Source: a bacterium
Lineage (GTDB): Bacteria > Ratteibacteria > UBA8468 > B48-G9 > JAFGKM01
Direction of reading: 5' to 3'
DNA: 37,843 nt
Assembly: GCA_035370465.1 (NCBI GenBank)
Contig: DAOOVW010000010.1
Location: 1 to 37,843, forward strand
The position numbers and the translations under genes are program-made. Below the pieces are notes generated by a model, which did no database searches, was not told the DNA's origin, and worked only from the letters and a program-made list of their open reading frames with translations. Shown piece after piece: positions 23,946 through 32,628 of the stretch (its first letter is position 1; the number at the start of each line of letters is the position of its first letter).

Positions 23946-24717
23946 TTATGAAGAAATGAGTGAAGAGGCAGCAAAGATAGTTGCAGAACTTGTAAGGGAA
24001 AAAGGTGATTGTGTTTTAGGACTTGCAACAGGTAGTACTCCTGTTGGCCTTTATCACCAACTTGTTAGAATGCACAAAGAAGAAGGACTTGATTTTTCAA
24101 AAGTTAAGACATTCAATTTAGATGAATATTATGGAATTTCTCCCCAACATCCCCAAAGTTATAGATATTTTATGAATGAAAACCTTTTTAATGGAATAAA
24201 TATAGATAAAAAAAATACATTTGTCCCTGATGGAACTATTCCACTTGAAGAAATTGAGAAGTATTGTGATGAATATGAAAAAATGATAAAAAAAGCAGGG
24301 GGAATAGACCTTCAGGTTCTTGGTATTGGGAGTGATGGACATATTGCTTTTAATGAACCAGGGTCTCCTCTTTCTTCAAGAACACGCCTTGTTGCACTGG
24401 ATAAGCAGACAATAGAAGATAATTCAAGATTTTTTGATAATATAGAAGATGTTCCTAAATTTGCACTCTCTATGGGTGTTGGAACAATTCTTGAAGCAAA
24501 AGAGATATTGTTTCTTGTAAATGGAGAAAAAAAAGCGGAAGTTGTGGCAAAAGCAATTGAAGGACCAATAACATCTCTTATTACTGCTTCATCTTTACAA
24601 TGTCACCAAAAGGTAACCACTATATTGGATGAAGCAGCAGCAAGCAAATTAAAAAGAATTGAATATTATAAATTTAAAACAGAATCAGAGAAAAAAATAA
24701 ACAAAAAATTATTTTAA
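23923..24717 (+). CDS. nagB: Glucosamine-6-phosphate deaminase, 264 aa
   Basis: This enzyme converts glucosamine 6-phosphate to fructose 6-phosphate and ammonia. Family motifs are LGLATGSTPVGLY (phosphate binding), FNLDEYYG, LGIGSDGHIAFNEPGS with the catalytic His, and EGPITSLITASSLQCH. The start inside rpsA is supported by AAAGGAG and by the family-typical opening MRVIVKSNYEEMS. Breakdown of amino sugars fits the GH123-like enzymes elsewhere in the window. Confidence 0.97.
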   Translation: MRVIVKSNYEEMSEEAAKIVAELVREKGDCVLGLATGSTPVGLYHQLVRMHKEEGLDFSKVKTFNLDEYYGISPQHPQSYRYFMNENLFNGINIDKKNTFVPDGTIPLEEIEKYCDEYEKMIKKAGGIDLQVLGIGSDGHIAFNEPGSPLSSRTRLVALDKQTIEDNSRFFDNIEDVPKFALSMGVGTILEAKEILFLVNGEKKAEVVAKAIEGPITSLITASSLQCHQKVTTILDEAAASKLKRIEYYKFKTESEKKINKKLF

Positions 24718-24719
24718 AA

Positions 24720-25688
24720 ATGGGACTTATTGAAAATTTTATAGAGAAAGCAAAAAGAAATAAAAAAAGGGTTGTATTTCCAGAAGGAGAAGAAGAAAGA
24801 TTAATTGAAAGTGCTATAAAATTAGAAGAAGATGGTATAGCAAGGCCAATACTTGTAGGTAGAAGAAATATCATAAAAGAGAAGATTGAGGCACTAAAAA
24901 TTCCTTCTGATAAAATTGAAATTGTAGATATTGAAAATAATCCTTATATTGATGAATTTGCAAATGTTTATTCTGAAAAAAGAAAAATAAAACTATCCAT
25001 TGCTCAACGACTTATTAAGAGGGAGTTAATTTTTGGTGGTATGATGCTTTTAACAGATAAAGTTGATTTAATGATTGCAGGGGCAGCAAATACAACTGCC
25101 TCTGTTATTCAAGCATCTTCTTTAACAGTTGGGTATAAACAAGATACATCAACCCCATCAAGTTTTTTTATAATGGTCTTGCCTGATAATAAGATTTATT
25201 TTTATGCTGATTGTGCTGTAAATATTGACCCAACTTATGAACAACTTGCAGATATTGGTATATCAACTGGTGAAAATTTTGAATGTCTGATTGGAGAAAA
25301 AGCGAAAGTTGCTTTTCTCTCATTTTCAACAAAAGGATCTGCCTCACATCCGTTTGTTGAGAAGGTCCAGAAGGCAGTAGAAATAGCAAAAAGTAAAAAT
25401 AGAAATTTTCCTGTTGATGGAGAATTTCAAGCAGATACTGCTATTGTTTCGGTTGTTGCAGAAAAAAAATTGAAAGAACCATCAGAAGTTGCAGGAAAAG
25501 CAAATGTTTTAATTTTTCCTGACCTTAATTCTGGAAATATATCTTATAAACTCACTCAATATCTTGCAAAAGCACAGGCATTGGGCCCAATTTTACAGGG
25601 ATTTGCTAAGCCAGTAAGTGACCTGTCAAGAGGGGCAAAGGTTGAAGATATTATAAAAACGACCGCAATTTTGTCCTGTATGTGTTGA
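24720..25688 (+). CDS. pta: Phosphate acetyltransferase, 322 aa
   Basis: This enzyme interconverts acetyl-CoA and acetyl phosphate. The short single-domain form is seen, with VVFPEGEEERLIESA, LMIAGAANTTASVIQASS, KGSASHPFVEKV and the C-terminal ALGPILQGFAKPVSDLSRGA. Together with ackA it gives ATP from acetyl-CoA. A weak acidic-metabolite relative (phosphate butyryltransferase) is less likely given the ackA partner three genes on. Confidence 0.95.
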   Translation: MGLIENFIEKAKRNKKRVVFPEGEEERLIESAIKLEEDGIARPILVGRRNIIKEKIEALKIPSDKIEIVDIENNPYIDEFANVYSEKRKIKLSIAQRLIKRELIFGGMMLLTDKVDLMIAGAANTTASVIQASSLTVGYKQDTSTPSSFFIMVLPDNKIYFYADCAVNIDPTYEQLADIGISTGENFECLIGEKAKVAFLSFSTKGSASHPFVEKVQKAVEIAKSKNRNFPVDGEFQADTAIVSVVAEKKLKEPSEVAGKANVLIFPDLNSGNISYKLTQYLAKAQALGPILQGFAKPVSDLSRGAKVEDIIKTTAILSCMC

Positions 25689-25775
25689 ATAAAAAAAGTG
25701 TAAAATGTAAAGAGGCAAATGCAAATTTAAAGTGTAAAGTAAGGAAAGAATAGAAAGTAGGAAAAGAAAATTTAA

Positions 25776-25781
25776 TATAAT
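25776..25781 (+). promoter_or_regulatory. Possible -10 box before the GlmU-like gene
   Basis: TATAAT lies in the 147-base gap between pta and the GlmU-like gene, about 55 bases above the start. No good -35 is visible at the proper distance, so this is a weak call. Confidence 0.3.
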
Positions 25782-25835
25782 CCTTCACCTATTTTCTTCC
25801 CAAATGAAAAGAAAAAGGAGAGAAAGGAGAAAAAA

Positions 25836-27086
25836 ATGAAAATTTTAATATTTGAAGATGAAAATTGGAAGAATTTATTACCTTTAAGTTATATAAAAAA
25901 TACATTTGAATTAAGATGTGGTTATTATACTTTATTTGAGAGAATTGCTCAAAATTTTAATGGTGAAAAGGGACTATGGGTTAGAGATTATATTTCTTCT
26001 CTTACAAAAATTAAATTCAATTTACCCACAAATGATGAAAATTTTATAAAAGATGATATTTTTATTATAAATGGGACAACAATAATTGATGGGAAAGTAA
26101 ATATTGAAGAAGAAAAAATTTTTGTTGATGAATATAATAATATCCTTTATGGATATATAAAAAAAGAAACAGTTGAAAAATTCTGGGAAGGAAATTTCTG
26201 GAAATTTCTTTCTAATTTAAAAGAAAATATAAAAAAAGAAAAAGTAGAACTTATTTCTATAAAATATCCCTGGAATTTAATACATTTTAATGGGCAACTT
26301 TTAAAAACTGATTTTGAAAATATACAGAATAAAAAAATTGAAGGTGAAGTTTCCGGAAAATGTGAAATAATAAATGAGAAAAATGTTGTTATAAGAAATG
26401 AGGCAAAAATACATCCATTTGTTGTTCTTGATGCATCAAAAGGACCAATTTTTATTGATAGAGAAGCAGAAATTTTCCCATTTGCAAGAATTGAAGGACC
26501 ATCTTTTATTGGAGAAAAAACACAAATTATGCCAGGAGCAAATATAAGAGAGGGAAATAGTTTTGGTCCTGTTTGCAGGATTGGTGGTGAAGTAGAAGAA
26601 AGTATTTTTCATTCCTATTCAAATAAATATCATGATGGATTTATTGGGCATAGTTATATTGGGGAGTTTGTAAATTTAGGTGCATTAACTACAAATAGTG
26701 ACCTTAAAAATGATTATAGCGATGTAGTTGTTTATCTTTGTGGTAGCCCAACAAATACAGGTGATTTAAAAGTTGGCTCTTTTATAGGAGACCATACAAA
26801 AACAAGTATAGGGACATTATTTAATACAGGAACAATTATTGGTATTATGTGTAATATTACTGCGGGTGGAATATTGCCAAAATATTTTCCTTCTTTTACC
26901 TGGTATATAAACAATAAATTTATGAAAGGAACAGGTATTGAAACAGGTATAGAAACAACAAAAAAGGCAATGGCAAGAAGAGGAAGGGACTTACCAAAAG
27001 AGGAAGAAGAAGTTATAAGATATTTATATCAAGAAACAGAGACAGAAAGAAAAGAATATGTAAAAAGAAGCAGAAAGAAACAATAA
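25836..27086 (+). CDS. Alternative GlmU-type sugar nucleotidyltransferase/acyltransferase, 416 aa
   Basis: This probably makes a UDP-amino sugar in the cytoplasm. The N-terminal half (residues 1-180) has the divergent nucleotidyltransferase pattern of the alternative GlmU family (TIGR03991-like): opening FEDENWKNLLPLSYIKNTFE and RCGYYTLFERI. The second half is a left-handed beta-helix with hexapeptide repeats (IHPFVVLDASKGPIFIDREA, then IFPFARIEGPSFIGEKT). Late signature segments are HDGFIGHSYIGEFVNLGALT and GDHTKTSIGTLFNTGT. No standard GlmU is seen here. The neighbours nagB, pta and ackA would handle glucosamine phosphate and acetyl groups. A clear AGGAG ribosome binding site precedes it. 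Confidence 0.85.
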   Translation: MKILIFEDENWKNLLPLSYIKNTFELRCGYYTLFERIAQNFNGEKGLWVRDYISSLTKIKFNLPTNDENFIKDDIFIINGTTIIDGKVNIEEEKIFVDEYNNILYGYIKKETVEKFWEGNFWKFLSNLKENIKKEKVELISIKYPWNLIHFNGQLLKTDFENIQNKKIEGEVSGKCEIINEKNVVIRNEAKIHPFVVLDASKGPIFIDREAEIFPFARIEGPSFIGEKTQIMPGANIREGNSFGPVCRIGGEVEESIFHSYSNKYHDGFIGHSYIGEFVNLGALTTNSDLKNDYSDVVVYLCGSPTNTGDLKVGSFIGDHTKTSIGTLFNTGTIIGIMCNITAGGILPKYFPSFTWYINNKFMKGTGIETGIETTKKAMARRGRDLPKEEEEVIRYLYQETETERKEYVKRSRKKQ

Positions 27087-27098
27087 CAGGGAGAAAAA

Positions 27099-27347
27099 AT
27101 GGAAGAAAAAGAAATTGAAGAAAGAGCAAAAAAAGTTGTATCTTCTATTCTTGGTGTAGATGAGGAAAAAATAAAAAGCGAAAGCAGGTTTGTTGAAGAC
27201 CTTGGAGCAGAAAGTGTGGCAAGTTTGGAACTTGTTGCTGGTTTTGAAGAAGAATTTGATATAGAAATGGATGAAAATGCAGCACTTGAAGTTAAAACAT
27301 TTGGTGATGCAGTGAAGTTCATTAAAAAATATATAGAGGGAAAATGA
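27099..27347 (+). CDS. acpP: Acyl carrier protein, 82 aa
   Basis: This carries acyl chains on a phosphopantetheine arm attached to Ser39. The usual DSL context appears as DLGAESVASLEL, with Ser kept but Leu replaced by Val. The acidic helix II and the FDIEMDENAALEVKTFGDAV segment fit the family. Placement between the GlmU-like gene and ackA, not among fab genes, leaves open a specialised role. Its stop overlaps the ackA start. Confidence 0.9.
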   Translation: MEEKEIEERAKKVVSSILGVDEEKIKSESRFVEDLGAESVASLELVAGFEEEFDIEMDENAALEVKTFGDAVKFIKKYIEGK

Positions 27348-28546
27348 AAGTTCTTGTATTTAATTGTGGAAGTTCCTCAGTTAAATTTAAGTTATTTGAA
27401 ATGCCTGAGGAAAAACAAATTGTTGAAGGTTCTGTTGAAAAAATTGGTGAAGAGATTTCATTTTTTACATTAAAAAAAGAAAGTGAAGCAAATAAAGAAG
27501 AACTTAAAATAAGAAATCATTTAGAGGCATTACAACTTATAGCAAAATCCCTTGTAGATAAAAAAAACGAAATTATTTCTAATTTAGACGAAATAGAAGG
27601 AGTTGGTCATAGAGTTGTTCATGGTGGAGAAGGTTTTGATAAAAGTGTTGTAATAGATGAGGCAGTTATAAAAAAAATTGAAGAGTATCAGGGACTTGCT
27701 CCTTTACACAATCCTCATAATCTTGCTGGAATAAAAGCAGGGATGAAATTTTTCCCCAAATCAGTACAGGTATCTTCTTTTGATACTGCTTTTCATTCTA
27801 CAATTCCAGAAGTTGCTTATATTTATGGGATACCATATAAGTTTTATGAAAAATATCAACTGAGAAGATATGGTTTTCATGGGACTTCTCATAGATATGT
27901 AGCAAGAAGAACAAGTGAGATAATGGGAAAAGGAAAATATGATATAAATGTTATAACATGCCACCTGGGAAATGGTTGCAGTGTAACTGCGTGTAAAAAT
28001 GGGAAAAGCGTTGATACAAGTATGGGATTAACACCATTAGAAGGACTTATTATGGGAACCAGGTCTGGGGATATTGACCCTGGAATTATATTTTATTTAG
28101 GGGAAAGTAATGGTCTTTCGTTTTCTGAAATAAACAAAATTTTTAATAAAGAAAGTGGTCTACTTGGAATATCTGGTGTCTCAAATGATTTTAGAAATTT
28201 AATGGAAAATATTGAAAATCCAAGAGTAAAACTTGCAATTGAAATTTTCTGCTACCGACTCAAAAAATATATTGGTTCTTATATTGCTGTCTTAGGTAAA
28301 ATAGATGCTATTTCTTTTACTGCTGGAATAGGTGAAAATGTCCCTTATGTAAGAGAAAAATCACTTGAAAATCTTGAGAATTTAGGAATTGAAATAGATA
28401 AAGAAAAAAACAAAAAAATTACTGAAAGAAAAGAAGGAGAAATAAGTAAAGAAAGTTCAAAAATAAAGGTTTTTGTAATACCTACAAATGAAGAATTAAG
28501 AATCGCTTATGATACATATCAACTTACACAAAAAACAAAATTATGA
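27344..28546 (+). CDS. ackA: Acetate kinase, 400 aa
   Basis: This enzyme transfers phosphate between acetyl phosphate and ADP. Signatures are VFNCGSSSVKFKL at the N terminus, GHRVVHGGE, SFDTAFHSTIP, RYGFHGTSHRY, HLGNGCSV, GLTPLEGLIMGTRSGDIDPG and FTAGIGENV, all in the expected order. Length is normal. The gene overlaps both acpP and hldD by four bases, indicating coupled translation. Confidence 0.98.
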   Translation: MKVLVFNCGSSSVKFKLFEMPEEKQIVEGSVEKIGEEISFFTLKKESEANKEELKIRNHLEALQLIAKSLVDKKNEIISNLDEIEGVGHRVVHGGEGFDKSVVIDEAVIKKIEEYQGLAPLHNPHNLAGIKAGMKFFPKSVQVSSFDTAFHSTIPEVAYIYGIPYKFYEKYQLRRYGFHGTSHRYVARRTSEIMGKGKYDINVITCHLGNGCSVTACKNGKSVDTSMGLTPLEGLIMGTRSGDIDPGIIFYLGESNGLSFSEINKIFNKESGLLGISGVSNDFRNLMENIENPRVKLAIEIFCYRLKKYIGSYIAVLGKIDAISFTAGIGENVPYVREKSLENLENLGIEIDKEKNKKITERKEGEISKESSKIKVFVIPTNEELRIAYDTYQLTQKTKL

Positions 28547-29535
28547 ACAAAAAATATATTGTTATTACTGGAGGAGCAGGTTTTATAGGAAGTAACCTTG
28601 TTCAATATCTAAATCAAAAAGGAATAGAAAATATAATAATTGTTGACCATCTTACAAATGAAAAATGGAAAAATTTAATTGGTAAGAAATTTATTGATTA
28701 CATTGAAAAAAATAAATTTTTGAAGTTGATTTCTGAGGGACCCTATGGAGAAAATAATAAACTACCATTTGAGATTGAGAAATGTGTTCATTTAGGTGCA
28801 TGCACTTCAACAATTGAGAAAAATGTGAATTATGTAATAAGAAATAATTTCCTTTATACAAAAAAATTGGCTGAATATTGTTTTTCAAAAGGAATATATT
28901 TTATTTATGCTTCATCTGCTGCTACCTATGGAAATGGAGAAAATGGTTTTTCTGATGATGAGGAGAATATTTTTTCTTTAAAACCATTAAATATATATGG
29001 ATTTTCAAAACATTTATTTGATTTAATTATGGTTAAAAATGATTTATGGAGAAGAAATTTTTGTGGTCTTAAATTTTTTAATGTTTATGGACCAAATGAA
29101 TACCATAAAGGAGAAATGAAAAGCGTAATAAACAAAATGTACTATCAAATAATAGAAAATGGATATGTTACACTTTTTAAATCATATAGAGACGATTACA
29201 AAAACGGTGAACAAAAGAGGGACTTTATTTATGTAAAAGATGTAGTCGATGTAATATATTTTTTCCTCCAGAATAAAAAGTGTGGAATTTATAATGTCGG
29301 AACTGGCAAAGGTGAAAGTTTTAATAAAGTGGCAGAAGTATTATTTACTTTACTGAAAAAAGAGAAAAAAATAAAGTATATAGATATGCCAGTTGAAATA
29401 AGGAAAAATTATCAATATTTTACCGAAGGCAATATCTCAAAATTAAGAAGTGCTGGATATAGTAAAGAATTTACTTCTATTGAAGAAGGTATTTCTGATT
29501 ATTTGAAATATCTTGAAAATGGAATTTATGAATGA
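28543..29535 (+). CDS. hldD: ADP-L-glycero-D-manno-heptose 6-epimerase, 330 aa
   Basis: This enzyme makes the heptose precursor for the LPS inner core. The Rossmann start ITGGAGFIGSNLV, HLGACTST, the catalytic YGFSK (YxxxK), KFFNVYGPNEYHKG and RDFIYVKDVVDV mark the HldD branch of the SDR family. Its presence implies a Gram-negative outer membrane with heptose-containing LPS. The four-base overlap with ackA shows that envelope and acetate genes share a transcript. Confidence 0.95.
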   Translation: MNKKYIVITGGAGFIGSNLVQYLNQKGIENIIIVDHLTNEKWKNLIGKKFIDYIEKNKFLKLISEGPYGENNKLPFEIEKCVHLGACTSTIEKNVNYVIRNNFLYTKKLAEYCFSKGIYFIYASSAATYGNGENGFSDDEENIFSLKPLNIYGFSKHLFDLIMVKNDLWRRNFCGLKFFNVYGPNEYHKGEMKSVINKMYYQIIENGYVTLFKSYRDDYKNGEQKRDFIYVKDVVDVIYFFLQNKKCGIYNVGTGKGESFNKVAEVLFTLLKKEKKIKYIDMPVEIRKNYQYFTEGNISKLRSAGYSKEFTSIEEGISDYLKYLENGIYE

Positions 29536-29683
29536 AAAAATAGCAATAGTTGTAAAATTTTCTCTCATCTCTCAAAAAATTTCTTCCAATCTTTTTATAA
29601 AAGAGGAGCATTTTATCTTTTCCAAAATTATAAAAAGGGATGATTTACTAATAATTTTAACAAATTTCTTTCAAAGGGTATAA
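29528..29683 (+). CDS. Possible small protein, 51 aa
   Basis: An ATG eight bases inside the end of hldD opens a frame of 51 codons. The product begins MNEKIAIVVKFSLISQKISS and is mixed basic and hydrophobic. There is no family match and no clear ribosome binding site. It could be a chance frame within a promoter region. Confidence 0.25.
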   Translation: MNEKIAIVVKFSLISQKISSNLFIKEEHFIFSKIIKRDDLLIILTNFFQRV

Positions 29684-29684
29684 T
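29657..29684 (+). promoter_or_regulatory. Promoter of the V-ATPase F-A genes, apparently leaderless
   Basis: TTAACA (29657-29662) and TATAAT (29679-29684) are spaced by 16 bases. The ATG of subunit F is at 29692, only seven bases after the -10, and no ribosome binding site exists between. Transcription would start at or next to the A of the ATG. Confidence 0.55.
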
Positions 29685-29691
29685 TTAACTT

Positions 29692-29988
29692 ATGGGGAAA
29701 ATTATTTTTGTTGGTGAAGCAACATCTATTGAATTTTTTAAGAATTTTGGATTTGAAATAATACCAGCGACTTCAAAAGAAGAAGCAAAGGAAATTCTTG
29801 ATAAGAAGAATTATCAAGATATAGAGGTACTATTTATTACAGAAGAAATTTTTGATAGTGTTGTTTTTTCAAGATTTGTTGATGAGAAAAAAATTGTAGT
29901 TATACCAAGTTTAAAATCAAATAAGGGAAAGGGTTATAAGATAGTTGAAAGATTGATAAGTAAAGCAACAGGGATGAAAGGAGAGTAG
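29692..29988 (+). CDS. atpF: V-type ATP synthase subunit F, 98 aa
   Basis: Subunit F sits in the central shaft of the V/A-type rotary ATPase. The short Rossmann-like chain IIFVGEATSIEFFKNFGFEI, EVLFITEEIFDSV and VVIPSLKSNKGKGY, with a final helix, fits the family in length and order. It lies two bases before subunit A. Upstream subunits E, C, I and K are not in this window. Confidence 0.85.
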   Translation: MGKIIFVGEATSIEFFKNFGFEIIPATSKEEAKEILDKKNYQDIEVLFITEEIFDSVVFSRFVDEKKIVVIPSLKSNKGKGYKIVERLISKATGMKGE

Positions 29989-29990
29989 AA

Positions 29991-31733
29991 ATGGTAAAGG
30001 GAGAAATAATAAAGGTCTCAGGACCTCTTGTAGTTGCAAAAGGAATGGAAAAATCAAAAATGTTTGATGTTGTGAGGGTTGGGGATGAGAAACTTGTTGG
30101 AGAAATAATTAAAATAGAAAATGGGATTGCTTCTATTCAGGTTTATGAAGAAACAGAAGGGTTAAAAGTTGGAGACCCTGTTATAAGTACTGAACTACCA
30201 TTAACTGTTGAACTTGCTCCTGGACTTCTTTCCACAATTTTTGATGGAATTCAAAGGCCTCTTTCTGAAATTGAGAAAAGGGGTGATTTTATTAGAAGAG
30301 GGATTGATGTTCCTTCTATTGATAGAAACAAGAAATGGGATTTTAAACCAGTTGTTAAAAAAGGAGATATAGTTGAAGGTGGGGATGTAATAGGTGCTGT
30401 TCAGGAAACGCCACTTATTGTTCATAAAATTATGGTCCCACCTGACCTAAAAGGGGAAATAGTTGAAATAAAAGAAGGGTCTTTTACTGTTGAAGAAGAA
30501 ATTGCTAAATTAAAGACGGAAAATGGATATGTCTCTCTTAAAATGCTTCAAAAATGGACTGTAAGAGGAAAAAGACCATTTAAGAAAAGATTACCACCAG
30601 ATACACCTCTTGTAACTGGACAGAGAGTTATTGATACATTATTTCCAATACTTAAAGGTGGAACTGCTTGTATTCCAGGACCGTTTGGCTCAGGAAAGAC
30701 AGTAGTTCTTCATCAAATTGCAAAGTGGGCAGATAGTCAAATTGTTATTTATATTGGTTGTGGAGAAAGAGGAAACGAAATGGCTGATGTTTTAATGGAA
30801 TTCCCTGAATTAAAAGACCCTGCAAGTGGAAGACCATTACTTGAAAGGACTGTGTTGATAGCAAATACATCAAATATGCCTGTGGCAGCAAGAGAAGCAA
30901 GTATTTATACCGGGGTTACTATTGGTGAATATTTCAGAGATATGGGATATTCTGTTGCTTTAATGGCTGACTCAACAAGCAGATGGGCAGAAGCATTAAG
31001 AGAAATATCAGGAAGAATGGAAGAAATGCCAGGAGAAGAAGGGTATCCTGCATATTTAGGAACGAGGGTTGCTGAATTTTATGAAAGAGGGGGGAAGATT
31101 ATATGTTTGGGAAAAGAAGAAATAGAAGGTTCTTTATCAATTATTGGAGCAGTTAGTCCTCCTGGTGGAGACCTTACAGACCCTGTGGTTCAAATGACAT
31201 TAAGAGTTGTTAAAGTTTTCTGGGGACTTGATGACCGTTTAGCATATCAGAGACATTTTCCTGCTATAAACTGGCTTACAAGTTATTCTTTATATAATGA
31301 AAATGTTAAGGAATATCTTAATAGGGAAATATCCGAGGACTTTCAGAAAATAAGAAATGAAGGTGTCTCAATCCTTGAAAGGGAAGACGAATTACTTGAA
31401 ATAGTCCGACTTGTTGGTATGGAAACACTTTCAGAAGAAGATAGATTAATTCTTGAAACAGCCCGTTCAATAAGAGAGGACTTTTTACATCAGAGTGCTT
31501 TTGATGAAAGAGATGCTTATACTACTTTGAAAAAACAGTATCTGATGCTTAAAACAATAATTTTATTTCATAGATTTGCAATTGAACAAATAAAAAAAGG
31601 AAAGTCCCTTTCTGATATTTTAAAACATCCAGTTAGAGCAGATATTACAAGAATGAGATATATAAGTGAAAATAAGTTGGATGATTTTAATAATATTATA
31701 AATAAAATCTCTTCTATAGAAGAAAAGAAATAA
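29991..31733 (+). CDS. atpA: V-type ATP synthase catalytic subunit A, 580 aa
   Basis: This is the nucleotide-hydrolysing subunit of the V/A-type ATPase at the inner membrane. The P-loop GPFGSGKT is at 230-237. The long non-homologous insert typical of A subunits (about 110-180) is present, as are IGCGERGNEMADVL and ADSTSRWAEALREISGR. The C-terminal helical domain is complete. The usual next genes, B and D, do not follow; htpX comes instead. It could pump H+ or Na+, which this subunit does not reveal. Confidence 0.97.
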   Translation: MVKGEIIKVSGPLVVAKGMEKSKMFDVVRVGDEKLVGEIIKIENGIASIQVYEETEGLKVGDPVISTELPLTVELAPGLLSTIFDGIQRPLSEIEKRGDFIRRGIDVPSIDRNKKWDFKPVVKKGDIVEGGDVIGAVQETPLIVHKIMVPPDLKGEIVEIKEGSFTVEEEIAKLKTENGYVSLKMLQKWTVRGKRPFKKRLPPDTPLVTGQRVIDTLFPILKGGTACIPGPFGSGKTVVLHQIAKWADSQIVIYIGCGERGNEMADVLMEFPELKDPASGRPLLERTVLIANTSNMPVAAREASIYTGVTIGEYFRDMGYSVALMADSTSRWAEALREISGRMEEMPGEEGYPAYLGTRVAEFYERGGKIICLGKEEIEGSLSIIGAVSPPGGDLTDPVVQMTLRVVKVFWGLDDRLAYQRHFPAINWLTSYSLYNENVKEYLNREISEDFQKIRNEGVSILEREDELLEIVRLVGMETLSEEDRLILETARSIREDFLHQSAFDERDAYTTLKKQYLMLKTIILFHRFAIEQIKKGKSLSDILKHPVRADITRMRYISENKLDDFNNIINKISSIEEKK

Positions 31734-31773
31734 AAAGTACTCTTGAAAATAATATAAGAAAAGGAGGAGGGAA

Positions 31774-32628
31774 ATGGCAAATAGGTTTAAAACATATTTT
31801 TTGCTTATACTTTTAACAGTTCTCTTTGTTTTTATTGGCAGTTTTTTCGGTAAAAGCGGGATGATTATTGCTTTCCTTATTGCTCTTGCTCTTAACTGGT
31901 TTTCTTATTTTTTCTCTGATAAAATTGTTCTTGCTATGTATAGGGCAAGACCTGTTTCTTATAATGAAGCACCCGATTTACATGGACTTGTTGAACAACT
32001 TTGTCAAAGTGGAAATATACCAAAACCATCAATTTATATAATTCCTTCACAATCCCCAAATGCTTTTGCAACTGGTAGGGACCCAAATCATGCAGCAGTT
32101 GCTGTAACAGAAGGAATTCTTGAAATTTTGAATGAAGGTGAACTTAAAGGTGTTTTGGGGCATGAACTTACTCATGTAAAAAACAGGGATATTCTTATCG
32201 CAACAATTGTTGCGACTATAGCAGGAGCAATAACAATGTTAGCAAGGATGTTACAATGGGCAGCAATGTTCGGTGGAGTTGATAGGGATAATAGAAAAGG
32301 TGGAGTTTTTTCTCTTATAGCGATGCTTCTTTTTGCAATTCTTGCTCCAATTGCTGCAATGATAATTCAACTTGCTGTTTCCCGTTCAAGAGAATATTTA
32401 GCAGATGAGGGGGGAGCAAAACTATGTGGTAATCCATTATATTTAGCAAATGCTTTAAAAAAATTATCAGAAGGTGTTAGAAGAAATCCAATGACAACAT
32501 CTAATCCCTCTACTTCACATCTTTTTATTGTTAATCCATTTTCTGCTAAAGGTTTAGTAAATTTATTTTCAACTCATCCACCAATGGAAGAAAGAATAAA
32601 ACGACTTGAAAATATGTTAGTAAGATGA
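31774..32628 (+). CDS. htpX: HtpX-type membrane zinc metalloprotease, 284 aa
   Basis: This is an M48 protease for quality control of inner-membrane proteins. Two N-terminal transmembrane helices (about 7-45) are followed by the zinc motif HELTH in GHELTHVKNRD, two further hydrophobic segments, and the third-ligand region SREYLADEGGAKL. The ending STHPPMEERIKRLENM is typical. A strong AGGAGG site precedes the ATG. It overlaps larB by four bases. Confidence 0.96.
   Translation: MANRFKTYFLLILLTVLFVFIGSFFGKSGMIIAFLIALALNWFSYFFSDKIVLAMYRARPVSYNEAPDLHGLVEQLCQSGNIPKPSIYIIPSQSPNAFATGRDPNHAAVAVTEGILEILNEGELKGVLGHELTHVKNRDILIATIVATIAGAITMLARMLQWAAMFGGVDRDNRKGGVFSLIAMLLFAILAPIAAMIIQLAVSRSREYLADEGGAKLCGNPLYLANALKKLSEGVRRNPMTTSNPSTSHLFIVNPFSAKGLVNLFSTHPPMEERIKRLENMLVR

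Noticed and set aside
25689..25835. Repeat array from the GTGTAAA motifs after pta
   Set aside because: Only two or three loose copies of a short AT-rich word occur, with no regular spacing.
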